DNA from: Magnetococcales bacterium
GTDB lineage: Bacteria > Pseudomonadota > Magnetococcia > Magnetococcales > JADGAP01
Direction: 5' to 3'
DNA: 34,885 bases
Assembly: GCA_015231965.1 (NCBI GenBank)
Contig: JADGAP010000017.1
Span: 1-34,885 of the forward strand
In this document: positions 24,774 through 32,593 of the stretch, piece after piece
Numbering within the stretch: position 1 is the first letter of the stretch
Layout: every line of letters begins with the position of its first letter
Notes under the pieces: generated by a model
Told to the model about the DNA's origin: nothing
What the model saw: the letters and a program-made list of their open reading frames with translations, nothing else
Database searches by the model: none
Position numbers and translations under genes: made by a program

Positions 24774-26387
24774 ATGAGCCAAGGTAACTTCCATGCCAAG
24801 CGCGTCGCTGCGGTGACCAGGCAATTGGCCAAGCAGGGGATCGTCAATCCCCGGCAAGTGATCCTGGACGCCACCACCGCTCAACTGTACGAGGAGATCG
24901 TGCGGCGGGGCGAGGCGCAGATCGTCCACGGCGGGCCGGTGGCGGTGTTGACTGGCATCTACACCGGACGCAGCGCCAACGACAAGTTCGTGGTGAAGGA
25001 CGGTTCCAGCCAGAAGCACGTGGCCTGGGGCAAGGTCAATCGGCCCTACGAAGGGGACTACGCCCGCCTGAAGCAGCGGATGATGGCCTTTTTGCAGGGG
25101 CGCGACCTTTTTGTGCAGGATTGTCGGGTGGGGGCGGATCCGGCGCATCAGCGCAAGGTGCGGATCCTCACCATGTGGGCGTGGCAGTCGTTGTTCGCCC
25201 GCAACATGTTCATCCATCCCCGGGGCTTCGACAACGACAAGGTGGATTTGCCCAACTACACGGTCATCGCCGCGCCTGGGTTCAAGGCGGATCCCTCCAT
25301 CGATTCCACCCGTTCCGAGGCCTTCATCGTCCTCAACCTCAAGGAGCGGGAGGTGTTGATTGGCGGCACCGGTTACGGCGGCGAGATCAAGAAGTCCATC
25401 TTCACGGTGATGAACTACCTCCTGCCCCTGGAGGGGGTGCTGCCGATGCATTGCAGCGCCAACATCGGCGAGAAGGGCGACACGGCCATCTTCTTTGGTC
25501 TGTCCGGCACCGGCAAGACCACCCTTTCCACCGACTCCCGGCGCAAGATGATCGGCGACGACGAGCATGGCTGGTCGGATCGCGGGGTGTTCAACTTCGA
25601 GGGGGGATGCTACGCCAAGGTGATTCGCCTCTCCCCTTCCGCCGAGCCGGAAATTTGGGCCAACACCCGCAAGTTCGGCACGGTGATGGAAAACGTGGTG
25701 ATGGATCCCGTCTCCCGCCGGGTGGATCTGGACAGCGAGGCCATCACGGAAAATACCCGGGCCTGCTATCCGTTGTCGTCGTTGGACAACGTGCAGGAGG
25801 ACGGGTTGGGCAATCATCCCGAGCATGTGATCATGCTTACCGCCGATGCCTTCGGCATTTTGCCGCCGGTCTCCCGGTTGACGCCGGAGCAGGCGATGTT
25901 CCACTTCCTGTCGGGATACACCGCCAAGTTGGCGGGGACCGAGCGGGGGGTGAAGGATCCCCAGGCCACCTTCTCCACCTGTTTCGGGGCACCGTTCATG
26001 GTGCATGATCCGGTGGTTTACGGCGAGATGCTGCGGGACAAGTTGGCCAAGACCCACGCCAAGTGTTGGTTGGTCAACACTGGTTGGACCGGCGGGGCCT
26101 ATGGCGAGGGGTATCGGATGCCGATTCTCGAAACCCGCGCCATCATCAACGGCATTTTGTCCGGGGCTCTGGACAAGGCCGAGACCCGCTTGGACGGCGT
26201 GTTTGGTCTGCACGTGCCCAAGGCGGTGGCGGATGTGGATCCGGTGCGTTTGGATCCCCGCAAGACCTGGAAGAACGTCAAGGCGTTTGACGAGAAGGCC
26301 AAGCATTTGGCCGGTCAGTTCGCCGACAACTTCGCCCAGTACGCCCCTCGGGTGGCGGAAGAGGTTCGGGCGTGCGCCGGTCGTTGA
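24774..26387 (+). CDS. pckA: Phosphoenolpyruvate carboxykinase (ATP)
   Basis: The predicted 537-residue enzyme turns oxaloacetate and ATP into phosphoenolpyruvate. It shows the substrate-binding TGIYTGRSANDKFVV near the N-terminus, MHCSANIGEKGDTAIFFGLSG and the kinase loop GLSGTGKTTLS (about 242-252), then GDDEHGW and NFEGGCYAK. Length matches the ATP-dependent form. AGGGAGAAACGT precedes the ATG. The upstream region contains a TATATT at 24697-24702 and a TGTGGT/ACCACA pair (24711-24716, 24729-24734), possible control sites I cannot confirm. A terminator follows. Confidence 0.97.
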   Translation: MSQGNFHAKRVAAVTRQLAKQGIVNPRQVILDATTAQLYEEIVRRGEAQIVHGGPVAVLTGIYTGRSANDKFVVKDGSSQKHVAWGKVNRPYEGDYARLKQRMMAFLQGRDLFVQDCRVGADPAHQRKVRILTMWAWQSLFARNMFIHPRGFDNDKVDLPNYTVIAAPGFKADPSIDSTRSEAFIVLNLKEREVLIGGTGYGGEIKKSIFTVMNYLLPLEGVLPMHCSANIGEKGDTAIFFGLSGTGKTTLSTDSRRKMIGDDEHGWSDRGVFNFEGGCYAKVIRLSPSAEPEIWANTRKFGTVMENVVMDPVSRRVDLDSEAITENTRACYPLSSLDNVQEDGLGNHPEHVIMLTADAFGILPPVSRLTPEQAMFHFLSGYTAKLAGTERGVKDPQATFSTCFGAPFMVHDPVVYGEMLRDKLAKTHAKCWLVNTGWTGGAYGEGYRMPILETRAIINGILSGALDKAETRLDGVFGLHVPKAVADVDPVRLDPRKTWKNVKAFDEKAKHLAGQFADNFAQYAPRVAEEVRACAGR

Positions 26388-26432
26388 CGGCGGGGTTGGT
26401 TTGACGTAATGCATTAAGGATGGAATCGGACG

Positions 26433-26470
26433 CCGTCCGCCGGAGTTTTCCGGCGGGCGGTTCGGTTTTT
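26433..26470 (+). terminator. Probable terminator after pckA
   Basis: A 12-base stem (26433-26444 with 26449-26460, one G-T pair) around a GTTT loop is followed by TTCGGTTTTT. It lies about 45 bases after the pckA stop and 50 before the rhodanese gene. Confidence 0.7.
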
Positions 26471-26520
26471 CCGGTGGGGCGGTTTTTTGGGGGGGCAGCG
26501 CGGAAGAGGATGGGGCCGAC

Positions 26521-27159
26521 ATGGGACGCCAGGGATTGTTCGTGGTTGGAGCGTTATGCGGGTTTCTTTATTCCGGCGTGGTTTGGGCGGAGGCCAAGAT
26601 TACGCAGGAGATTGCATCCATCACCGTGCCTCATGGGACCAAGCAGGTGACGGTGACGCGGGAGCAGGATCCTTCGGCGGTGATTGATCCGGTATTTGCC
26701 CGGGTTTCTCGGCCGTGTCCGCCGTATTGTGCGCAGCCGATGGTGGTTTTGCCGCGGGTTCAGACCATTGGCGAGGTGGAGTTGATTGATTTCATGCGGA
26801 CGCATTTGAAGGCGGGGACGGGTGTGTTGGTGGATGCCCGGACGCCGGATTGGCATGCCAAGGGGACGATTCCGGGTTCGATCAATGTTCCGTACACCGA
26901 TGTCAATCCGTCGTTGGGGGCGGATGAGATGGTGATTGAGAAGGCGTTGGAGCGTTTTGGGGTCCGGAACGGGGATTTTTCCAAGGCCAAGTCGTTGGTG
27001 TTGTGGTGTAATGGTTCGTGGTGTGGACAGTCTCCGACGGCGATTCGGGGGTTGGTGGAGTTGGGGTATCCCAGGGAGAAATTATTTTATTATCGGGGTG
27101 GGATGCAGGCGTGGAAGATTTATGGTCTGACGGTGGTTCCGCCGGCGGAGGGGGAGTAA
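26521..27159 (+). CDS. Exported rhodanese-like protein
   Basis: The predicted 212-residue protein has a signal peptide (LFVVGALCGFLYSGVVWA, cleavage near residue 23) and a Cys pair in SRPCPPYCAQP (C66, C70). A rhodanese domain follows (about 85-207): VLVDARTPDWHAKGTIPGS, then the active-site loop LWCNGSWCGQS (C163, C168). It probably moves sulfur or handles a thiol in the periplasm; the substrate is unknown. Codon third positions are more often T or G than in pckA next door (TTG, GTT and GAT are frequent), which may mark transfer or low expression. It ends shortly before a strong hairpin. It could also be a thiol-redox partner, given two Cys pairs. Confidence 0.85.
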   Translation: MGRQGLFVVGALCGFLYSGVVWAEAKITQEIASITVPHGTKQVTVTREQDPSAVIDPVFARVSRPCPPYCAQPMVVLPRVQTIGEVELIDFMRTHLKAGTGVLVDARTPDWHAKGTIPGSINVPYTDVNPSLGADEMVIEKALERFGVRNGDFSKAKSLVLWCNGSWCGQSPTAIRGLVELGYPREKLFYYRGGMQAWKIYGLTVVPPAEGE

Positions 27160-27207
27160 TTGCTTTTGATCTTTTGCTTTTACAAGTAAAAAAAGGTGAA
27201 GGGGGGT

Positions 27208-27244
27208 CAGGGGGGACAGTTCTCTGTCCCCCCTGGCTTTTAGC
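27208..27244 (+). terminator. Probable terminator after the rhodanese gene
   Basis: A perfect 12-bp stem (CAGGGGGGACAG at 27208-27219 with CTGTCCCCCCTG at 27224-27235) has a TTCT loop. It is followed by GCTTTTAGCTTTT, a T-rich tail that is also the start of a tandem repeat. Confidence 0.7.
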
Positions 27245-27326
27245 TTTTGCTTTTAGCTTTTGCTTTTAGCTTTTGCTTTTAGCTTTAGCTTTTGCTTCTA
27301 GCTTTTGCTCTTAGCTTTTGCCTTTC
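27236..27326. repeat. 13-bp tandem repeat, about 7 copies
   Basis: The unit GCTTTTAGCTTTT is exact at 27236-27248, 27249-27261 and 27262-27274. Diverged copies run to about 27326 (TTCTAG and TCTTAG variants, with one shortened copy at 27275-27280). A related stretch lies at 27160-27182. One strand is strongly pyrimidine-rich. Copies look as if they arose by slippage. Confidence 0.9.
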
Positions 27327-27338
27327 AGCGCGCAATGC

Positions 27339-27375
27339 GAAAAAAGCCCATTCCGCGTTTTTTGCGGAATGGGCT
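27339..27375 (-). terminator. Probable terminator of the small conserved gene
   Basis: A perfect 12-bp stem (AGCCCATTCCGC at 27345-27356 with GCGGAATGGGCT at 27364-27375) is followed, on the minus strand, by a T-run (27345-27339). It lies about 78 bases past the stop of the minus-strand gene at 27453. Confidence 0.72.
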
Positions 27376-27390
27376 CGCGCGCCGCCCTTG

Positions 27391-27427
27391 TCGTTGAGGA
27401 TCATCGTTTTGGGATGATCCTCAACGA
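27391..27427. repeat. Perfect 15-bp inverted repeat
   Basis: TCGTTGAGGATCATC at 27391-27405 is the reverse complement of 27413-27427, with a 7-base loop. No T-run follows on either side. It lies between the minus-strand terminator and the stop of the small conserved gene, so it is transcribed as that gene's 3' region and may stabilise the mRNA. A recombination or protein-binding site is also possible. Confidence 0.7.
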
Positions 27428-27452
27428 CATTTGCCCGAGGGAGGGGAAGTAC

Positions 27453-27677
27453 TCAGGCCGCCAGTTCGCGGAGTCGCTTGGCCACGCCTTCCGGCAGGTC
27501 GATGGGGGCGAAGAGTTCGGCGGGAAAGAGGTAGTCCTCACCGGATTCATCCTTCAGGCGGACCATTCCTCGTTGCGCCGCTTGGGGATCGGGAATCAAG
27601 GGATAGATTTTGCGTGATTCCAGACTGGCCGGGTAGGCGGCGTTGTCCAGGCAGATGACGAATTGGGTTTTGCACAT
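27453..27677 (-). CDS. Small conserved protein of unknown function (74 aa)
   Basis: The predicted 74-residue protein reads MCKTQFVICLDNAAYPASLE, then RKIYPLIPDPQA and RLKDESGEDYLFPAELFAPI. I recall similar small proteins with a SLExRKIY and DESGEDYLYP pattern in varied bacteria, with no known function. The start at 27677 fits that pattern; an upstream ATG (27782) would add 35 unrelated residues. Its ribosome site is weak. It is divergent from the AT-rich coiled-coil gene. Confidence 0.7.
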   Translation of the reverse strand: MCKTQFVICLDNAAYPASLESRKIYPLIPDPQAAQRGMVRLKDESGEDYLFPAELFAPIDLPEGVAKRLRELAA

Positions 27678-27797
27678 GGGGCGTGATTTCGCTTTCTGGG
27701 GGTATTTGATGATGATATCTTGACCATCATGGGGTGATGGAGCAAGGCTCGTTCTTGGATGAGCTTCCGGACTAACTTCCAAGAGTTATGGAGATGA

Positions 27798-29105
27798 ATG
27801 ATGGTACCGTATAAGGCGATCTCAATCGTTAGGATGAGTGATAAGGCAATATATGACCTGTTGATGGGGATTTTCCAGGAAATTGGCCTAACAGTGGAAA
27901 ATTCCAATTTTAGGCACGATGGGACGCAGATCGATAAGGATAGATTCCTGAAAATCGCCGAGGATTACACCTTTATTTTTACTGAGTTTCTCTTTATTAT
28001 TAAGGAAGATTCTAGCGGTAGTAGGGTGGTGGTTAATGCAGAAAGAAATAATGAAAATTATATTGACAACGTGACAATCGGAACTGCTAGTGGGAATCCG
28101 GTAACTGTTGTTAAGGATAAGATGATGGAGTTTGTTGTTGCCCTCTCTAAGTCTCCTAAAGTGGTTCAGCCAAGTAGGTTGCTATCCACCTTTTTGGGAG
28201 ACGAGAACAATTTGTATCTCCAGGCTAGAGAGGCGGAGATTGAGAGGCTTACTAATGCCTCCAGGTCTATAATTGTCGATCAGCAGGATTTTCTTAAAGA
28301 GCGTGAGAGGCAATATAGTGAGTTATTTGATAAGGTCCGCAGAGATTTTGAGGAAAAGGATGGAAAACTGGAGTTACAGTTTGCTGAACGTAAGAGCAAA
28401 TTAGATGAAGAGGCTTTGGCGAAGAAACGCCAATTGGAAGAGTATGAAGAAGAACTAAATAAGAAGGCAGAAGAATTAAGAGATGGCGAGGCAAGACATG
28501 AGCGGCGAAAGATCCGGGAGGACATCAAGAAAGAATTGAAGGTTAGAAGTGAGGTGTTTAAATTAACAAGCGGCACCATGAGGAATCGATGGGCTGTGCA
28601 TGGCCTGTGCATCATGTTATTGATGGTTTTTGGCGGATTGTTTTGGAATAAAATGAGCAGTCTCCCGTCTGTGCTGGATTTATTCCATTATCTTTCGTTA
28701 GGCGGTTTGGCTTTTGCGTTCAGTGGCACGGCTATTTACTATCTAAAATGGCAGAATAGCTGGTTTCAACAGCTTGCCCAAGAAGAGTTGCGTTTGAAAC
28801 GCATGGAGTTGGACATTGATCGCGCCAGTTGGGTGGCGGAAATGATGGTGGAAATGGAAAGAGAGTTTCATGAAGGATTTTATGAAACTGAAGTGGCGAA
28901 AAATTTGTTCGACCGTCTGACCGCCAACATGTTCACCGATTCGCAACGCCCCGAAACCGTTCATCATCCCGTGGATCAATTGGCATCGGCGCTGCTGGGC
29001 AGCGCGGCTAACGTCAAATTGAGACTACCGGGAGGCAGCGAAATCGATCTTGACAAAAAGGGCATCAAGGATATGAGCGAGCAGAAAGCGCAGGCGGGGA
29101 GGTGA
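27798..29105 (+). CDS. AT-rich membrane-anchored coiled-coil protein of unknown function
   Basis: I do not recognise this predicted 435-residue protein. Residues 14-120 form a mixed alpha/beta domain. A long charged coiled coil runs about 136-250 (KLDEEALAKKRQLEEYEEEL). Two membrane helices follow (about 266-283 and 296-315), then a second helix (about 318-380) and a short C-terminal part. The base composition is much more AT-rich than its neighbours over 27.8-28.8 kb and returns toward host-like values near 28.9 kb. TATGGAG precedes an ATGATG pair; M13 (27834) is another possible start. With adjoining hicAB this looks acquired. A role as membrane sensor or defence component is speculative. 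Confidence 0.75.
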   Translation: MMVPYKAISIVRMSDKAIYDLLMGIFQEIGLTVENSNFRHDGTQIDKDRFLKIAEDYTFIFTEFLFIIKEDSSGSRVVVNAERNNENYIDNVTIGTASGNPVTVVKDKMMEFVVALSKSPKVVQPSRLLSTFLGDENNLYLQAREAEIERLTNASRSIIVDQQDFLKERERQYSELFDKVRRDFEEKDGKLELQFAERKSKLDEEALAKKRQLEEYEEELNKKAEELRDGEARHERRKIREDIKKELKVRSEVFKLTSGTMRNRWAVHGLCIMLLMVFGGLFWNKMSSLPSVLDLFHYLSLGGLAFAFSGTAIYYLKWQNSWFQQLAQEELRLKRMELDIDRASWVAEMMVEMEREFHEGFYETEVAKNLFDRLTANMFTDSQRPETVHHPVDQLASALLGSAANVKLRLPGGSEIDLDKKGIKDMSEQKAQAGR

Positions 29106-29145
29106 CTGATTGTCCCGCATTCGCCATGGCGGGCCATGGGAGGGA

Positions 29146-29499
29146 TCAGGCGGGGGAGTGGCGTCCCAATCCTTCGGCCAGGAGGGTGGAGGCCAGGGCG
29201 TTGAGGCTCACGCCTTCCCGTTTGGCCTGACGGGCGAGGGCGGCGTGGAGGGATTTGGGAACCCGCATCCGCCATTGTCCGCTAAATTTTTCCTGGGACT
29301 GGGGTTTGGGGATGGGGCGTCCCAAGGCGCGGGCGGCTTCCAACCAGGAAAGCGCCGCCTCTTGACCGTTGGCCATGGCTTCCTCGATGGTTTCGCCATC
29401 CGACATGCAGCCCGGAAGGTCGGGGTATTCGACGAAGTAACCCCCGCCTTCTTCCGCGCTCAAGCGCCGGATGGAGCATGGGTATTCCAGGTCAGTCAT
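29146..29499 (-). CDS. hicB: HicB-type antitoxin
   Basis: The predicted 117-residue protein has the HicB N-terminal fold (YPCSIRRLSAEEGGGYFVEY, then PDLPGCMSDGETIEEAMANG), a degenerate RNase H-like domain. A C-terminal ribbon-helix-helix follows (WRMRVPKSLHAALARQAKRE, then GVSLNALASTLLAEGL) for DNA binding and autorepression. It overlaps the upstream hicA by 8 bases, so toxin and antitoxin are co-translated. Confidence 0.93.
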   Translation of the reverse strand: MTDLEYPCSIRRLSAEEGGGYFVEYPDLPGCMSDGETIEEAMANGQEAALSWLEAARALGRPIPKPQSQEKFSGQWRMRVPKSLHAALARQAKREGVSLNALASTLLAEGLGRHSPA

Positions 29500-29740
29500 G
29501 GTTCGCTTCCTCGATGCGCTGAAGCATTTCCAGCAGCTTGCGGACGTAGATCGGTTTGACCGGTTTGTGGGCGGGAATGCACACCATGTCCATCACCAGG
29601 GGATGGGAGAAGACGACGTGACTTCCCCGAGGATTGCGCACTTCAACGCCAAATTTCGCCGCGACGGTTTGCAACTCCTCAATGCGCCAATCGCGAGGGT
29701 TGTTGCGCATTCGCAGGAGGGTCTTTTCGTCGCTTGTCAT
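29492..29740 (-). CDS. hicA: HicA-type mRNA interferase toxin
   Basis: The predicted 82-residue toxin has a dsRBD-like fold with catalytic H41 in NPRGSHVVFSHP, then VCIPAHKPVKPIYVRKLLEML. HicA cuts mRNA and is neutralised by HicB. The start MTSDEKTLLRMRNNP at 29740 gives the usual length; an in-frame start 21 codons upstream is less likely. Gene order toxin then antitoxin is standard. Both key motifs look intact, so the pair is probably active. Confidence 0.92.
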   Translation of the reverse strand: MTSDEKTLLRMRNNPRDWRIEELQTVAAKFGVEVRNPRGSHVVFSHPLVMDMVCIPAHKPVKPIYVRKLLEMLQRIEEANHD

Positions 29741-29803
29741 GGCCAAATGATACCGCCCGAGGAACCACTTATGCAACACCGATTTTCGGATTGATTCCCC
29801 CAA

Positions 29804-30724
29804 TCAAGGGGGCGCGCTAAACCACGCCACGGTGCGGGCGAGGCCCTCTTCCAGGGGGATGCGGGGTTGCCATCCGGTGGCCTGTTGCAAGCGGGTGGTG
29901 ACGGCCTGGAGCAGCATCACCTGATCGGGACGGTAGGGAATATCGCCGAAGCCCAGGGGGAGGGCGGGGTCGATGGCGTCCCGGAGGGCTTCGATGGTCT
30001 GGCGCAGCGGCGGGGCGGATCCAGAGCCCAGATTGAAGACCCCTTCCGCCGTGGGAGTTTCGAGGAGTCGGGCCAGGGCGTCGGCGGCGTCCTCGACGTA
30101 GAGGAAGTCCCAGAGCTGTTCGCCCGGCGTGAGGGCCGGACGTTTTCCCGCCAGCAGTTCGCGAATCAGGGTGGGGATCATCCATCCGGGGTGATCCAAG
30201 GGGCCGAAGGTGGAAAAGATGCGCACCCAGACGAACCCCATCCGCCGCTCCCGGCAGATGATTTCGCTCATCAAACGGGTGGAGAGCTTGGCGGCACCGT
30301 ACAGGGTGGTGGGGCGGGTGGGGGTGGATTCATCCTGGGGGGCGTTGTGGGGTCCGTATTCCGCCTGGGAGCCCACGCCAAGGAAGCGGGTCGCGCCGCT
30401 CTCCGCCGCCAGTTGGATCAAGCGCAGGGTCAGGCCCACGTTGTCCGCCTGGCTGGGATCGTTGCGGGCGGTGTTCATCACCCCGCCCCACGCCAGATGA
30501 GCCAACGCCTCGGGACGAAACGTCGCCAACAACGGACGCAACGGCTCCGCATCGTTCCAGCCGCCGGGAATCACCCGCAGCCGGGGATGTTCGAGCAGCG
30601 CCCGAATGCGCCAGGGGTCCGACGCGGAACGCAACGGAATGGCGACCTCATGGCCGCTCTCCAGCAGCCGCGCCAACAGCCAGGAGCCGACAAATCCCGT
30701 GGAGCCGGTGAGAAAGATGCGCAC
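29804..30724 (-). CDS. NAD-dependent epimerase/dehydratase (extended SDR)
   Basis: The predicted 306-residue protein begins VRIFLTGSTGFVGSWLLARL, the NAD-binding TGxxGxxG motif. It has the active-site YGAAK (Y-x3-K) after a QAEYGPHNAPQDE stretch, then LWDFLYVEDAADALARLL and a VFNLGSGSAPPL end typical of sugar-nucleotide epimerases. The GTG at 30724 was chosen because the Rossmann strand starts there; an upstream extension is Arg-rich and unlikely. It probably modifies a nucleotide sugar for surface glycans, in line with the adjoining genes. The exact sugar is not evident. Confidence 0.9.
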   Translation of the reverse strand: MRIFLTGSTGFVGSWLLARLLESGHEVAIPLRSASDPWRIRALLEHPRLRVIPGGWNDAEPLRPLLATFRPEALAHLAWGGVMNTARNDPSQADNVGLTLRLIQLAAESGATRFLGVGSQAEYGPHNAPQDESTPTRPTTLYGAAKLSTRLMSEIICRERRMGFVWVRIFSTFGPLDHPGWMIPTLIRELLAGKRPALTPGEQLWDFLYVEDAADALARLLETPTAEGVFNLGSGSAPPLRQTIEALRDAIDPALPLGFGDIPYRPDQVMLLQAVTTRLQQATGWQPRIPLEEGLARTVAWFSAPP

Positions 30725-30766
30725 GTTTGGGAGCCTTGAGGGGGTTGTCGCTGGGAATATCCTTGG

Positions 30767-30928
30767 GTGAAAATCGGGTCGCCTTCGGCGACGATTGGGC
30801 GCGCTGCGCCAAAGCAAAAAACGCTTTGGCTTCTCTTGAAAGCGCGCCTAAAAAACTGCAAAATCAAATGCGAAAGTCAAAACCGTAGGGCTCTGCCCTA
30901 CAACCCGCCAGGGCAATGATTGCCCTGG
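30767..30928. repeat. Intergenic repeat cluster: dispersed repeat copy 2 plus three hairpins
   Basis: Positions 30767-30796 are the reverse complement of the repeat at 5522-5551 (28 of 30 match). Next come CCAAAGC/GCTTTGG (30809-30815, 30823-30829), GTAGGGC/GCCCTAC (30885-30901) and CCAGGGCAAT/ATTGCCCTGG (30908-30928). The cluster fills the gap between the radical SAM stop and the epimerase start, so it may also end transcription of the radical SAM gene. Confidence 0.65.
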
Positions 30929-30959
30929 ACCCGCAGTCGCAAAAGCAGGACGCGATTTG

Positions 30960-32495
30960 TTACGTCCTGTTCCTGGAGAACAGCACCGACAACGCCGCCT
31001 TGGCCTTCACCGCCAACGGTACCTTGGCCGGATAAATCCGACTCTGAAGAAAATAGCCGTAATAAAAACGATAGGCCAAATCCGTCGCCTTGCGCCCCAA
31101 CTCGGTGCGACGCAACCGCTCCACCTCCGGCAACCAACGATCCAACCAGGGATGATCCACCAACATGGGGAACATCCGATGATAGGTCTCCACCTTCTCC
31201 TTGAACGCCTCGGGAAAATTGAGCAACGAACGGGTGAACTGACTCTCCCACGACGCCGCCCCCGGCTCCAACCAACCATGGGCCACGCAATATTCGGTAA
31301 TTTCCGTGCCGGGATAGGGCTGGAAAATCGAGGCGTCGGCAAAATCCGCACGACACTCCCGATTGAGATCCACCGTCAACTGGAGATCCGCCTCCGTCTC
31401 CCCCGGCAACCCCAACATGTTGAGGGAGTAGATGCGAATCCCCCGCTCCCGAATCAAACCATAGGCGGTGCGCACGTCGTCGCTGGACATGTTGCGCCGT
31501 AACACCTGATTGCGGATGGTCTCGTTGCCGCACTCCACCGCAATGCTGATGGCGTGACAACCGGAACGCTGCAAGGCGTCCACATACTCGGCGTGAACCA
31601 TGTTGGGCCGGGCGTAACAAAGATACGGCAATCCAATCTCCCTGGGATACCGCTCGGCGAACTCCGCCAACCACGCCTTGTTCACCCCGAAAACATCGTC
31701 ATGAAACTTCAGGAATTGGGTCGGATATTTCCGAATCACCTGCTGAATTTCATCGAGAAAGCGCGAGACGCTCTTGGCCCGGACAATCTTGCCCATCTCC
31801 TTGCCACGATACATGGCGTTGTATTGATGGTTGAAACAATAGGAACACTTGTACGGACACCCCCGCCCAGCGAAAAACGAACGAATGGGCATCTCCCGCT
31901 GAATCCACGAAGCCTCGTAGAGCATGTCCCGATCCGGGTGGGGGAGGGCGTCCAGATCGGGAACCAGGGGGGCGGGACGGTTGCGCACGATCTCGCCGCC
32001 CGGCAGCTTGAGATGAAAATTGGAGACGTCGGCCATGGCCGAACTCCCCAACGAACCGATCAAGGCGGGAAACGCCGCATCCCCCTCGCCGACACAAATG
32101 GCGTCCACCCCCTCCTTTTCGATGAAATCCGGGAAAAAGGTGGGATGCGCCCCGCCAAAGATGGAAAACGCCCCGGTGGCCTGCTTCAAAATACGGTTCA
32201 TCCCGAGAAATTTATTGGAGTCGGTGGAGGTGATGGAGTAGGCCAGGGCGTCGGGCTGAAACGATTGCAACCGCGCCATCGCCCCCTTGGGATCGGGATC
32301 ATACTCCTGAAAAATCACCGAATGGCCGTCCCGCTTGAGAATCGCCGCCAGCAGCGGAATGGAAAAAAGCTCGGCGTGGCCGATGCGGTCGATGACGAAG
32401 GCCACCCGACGAGGGCTGTTCTTGCGTCCGGGCGCCGCCGACGGAACAAAGGTCAGGGGCTGGGCGGGGGCTTCGGCGGGGGAGGGAGGATTCAT
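30960..32495 (-). CDS. B12-binding radical SAM protein
   Basis: The predicted 511-residue protein has a cobalamin-binding-like N-terminal domain (about 30-170; VAFVIDRIGHAELFSIPLLA, then IFGGAHPTFFPDFIEKEG). The radical SAM core follows with C213-x3-C217-x2-C220 in GRGCPYKCSYCFNHQY, then AVECGNETIRNQVLRRNM. The C-terminal part (about 430-511) is helical and basic. Such proteins often carry out methylations or rearrangements at unactivated carbons. Its neighbours suggest a lipid or glycan substrate. The ATG at 32495 gives a Pro-rich tail of about 25 residues before the domain; the true start could be later. Confidence 0.9.
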   Translation of the reverse strand: MNPPSPAEAPAQPLTFVPSAAPGRKNSPRRVAFVIDRIGHAELFSIPLLAAILKRDGHSVIFQEYDPDPKGAMARLQSFQPDALAYSITSTDSNKFLGMNRILKQATGAFSIFGGAHPTFFPDFIEKEGVDAICVGEGDAAFPALIGSLGSSAMADVSNFHLKLPGGEIVRNRPAPLVPDLDALPHPDRDMLYEASWIQREMPIRSFFAGRGCPYKCSYCFNHQYNAMYRGKEMGKIVRAKSVSRFLDEIQQVIRKYPTQFLKFHDDVFGVNKAWLAEFAERYPREIGLPYLCYARPNMVHAEYVDALQRSGCHAISIAVECGNETIRNQVLRRNMSSDDVRTAYGLIRERGIRIYSLNMLGLPGETEADLQLTVDLNRECRADFADASIFQPYPGTEITEYCVAHGWLEPGAASWESQFTRSLLNFPEAFKEKVETYHRMFPMLVDHPWLDRWLPEVERLRRTELGRKATDLAYRFYYGYFLQSRIYPAKVPLAVKAKAALSVLFSRNRT

Positions 32496-32593
32496 CAGGG
32501 GAGGTCCGTCACAGGGAGAGGGAGAGGAGAGGCGCTGGGGGAATCCTTCCCCCCCATGATTTCAAACTTTGGCGGCGGATGCAAAATTCCGTT

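Noticed and set aside
32537-32553. GGGGGAA/TTCCCCC hairpin between the YfhO and radical SAM genes
   Set aside because: The loop is only three bases and no T-run follows, so it is too weak to call a terminator.
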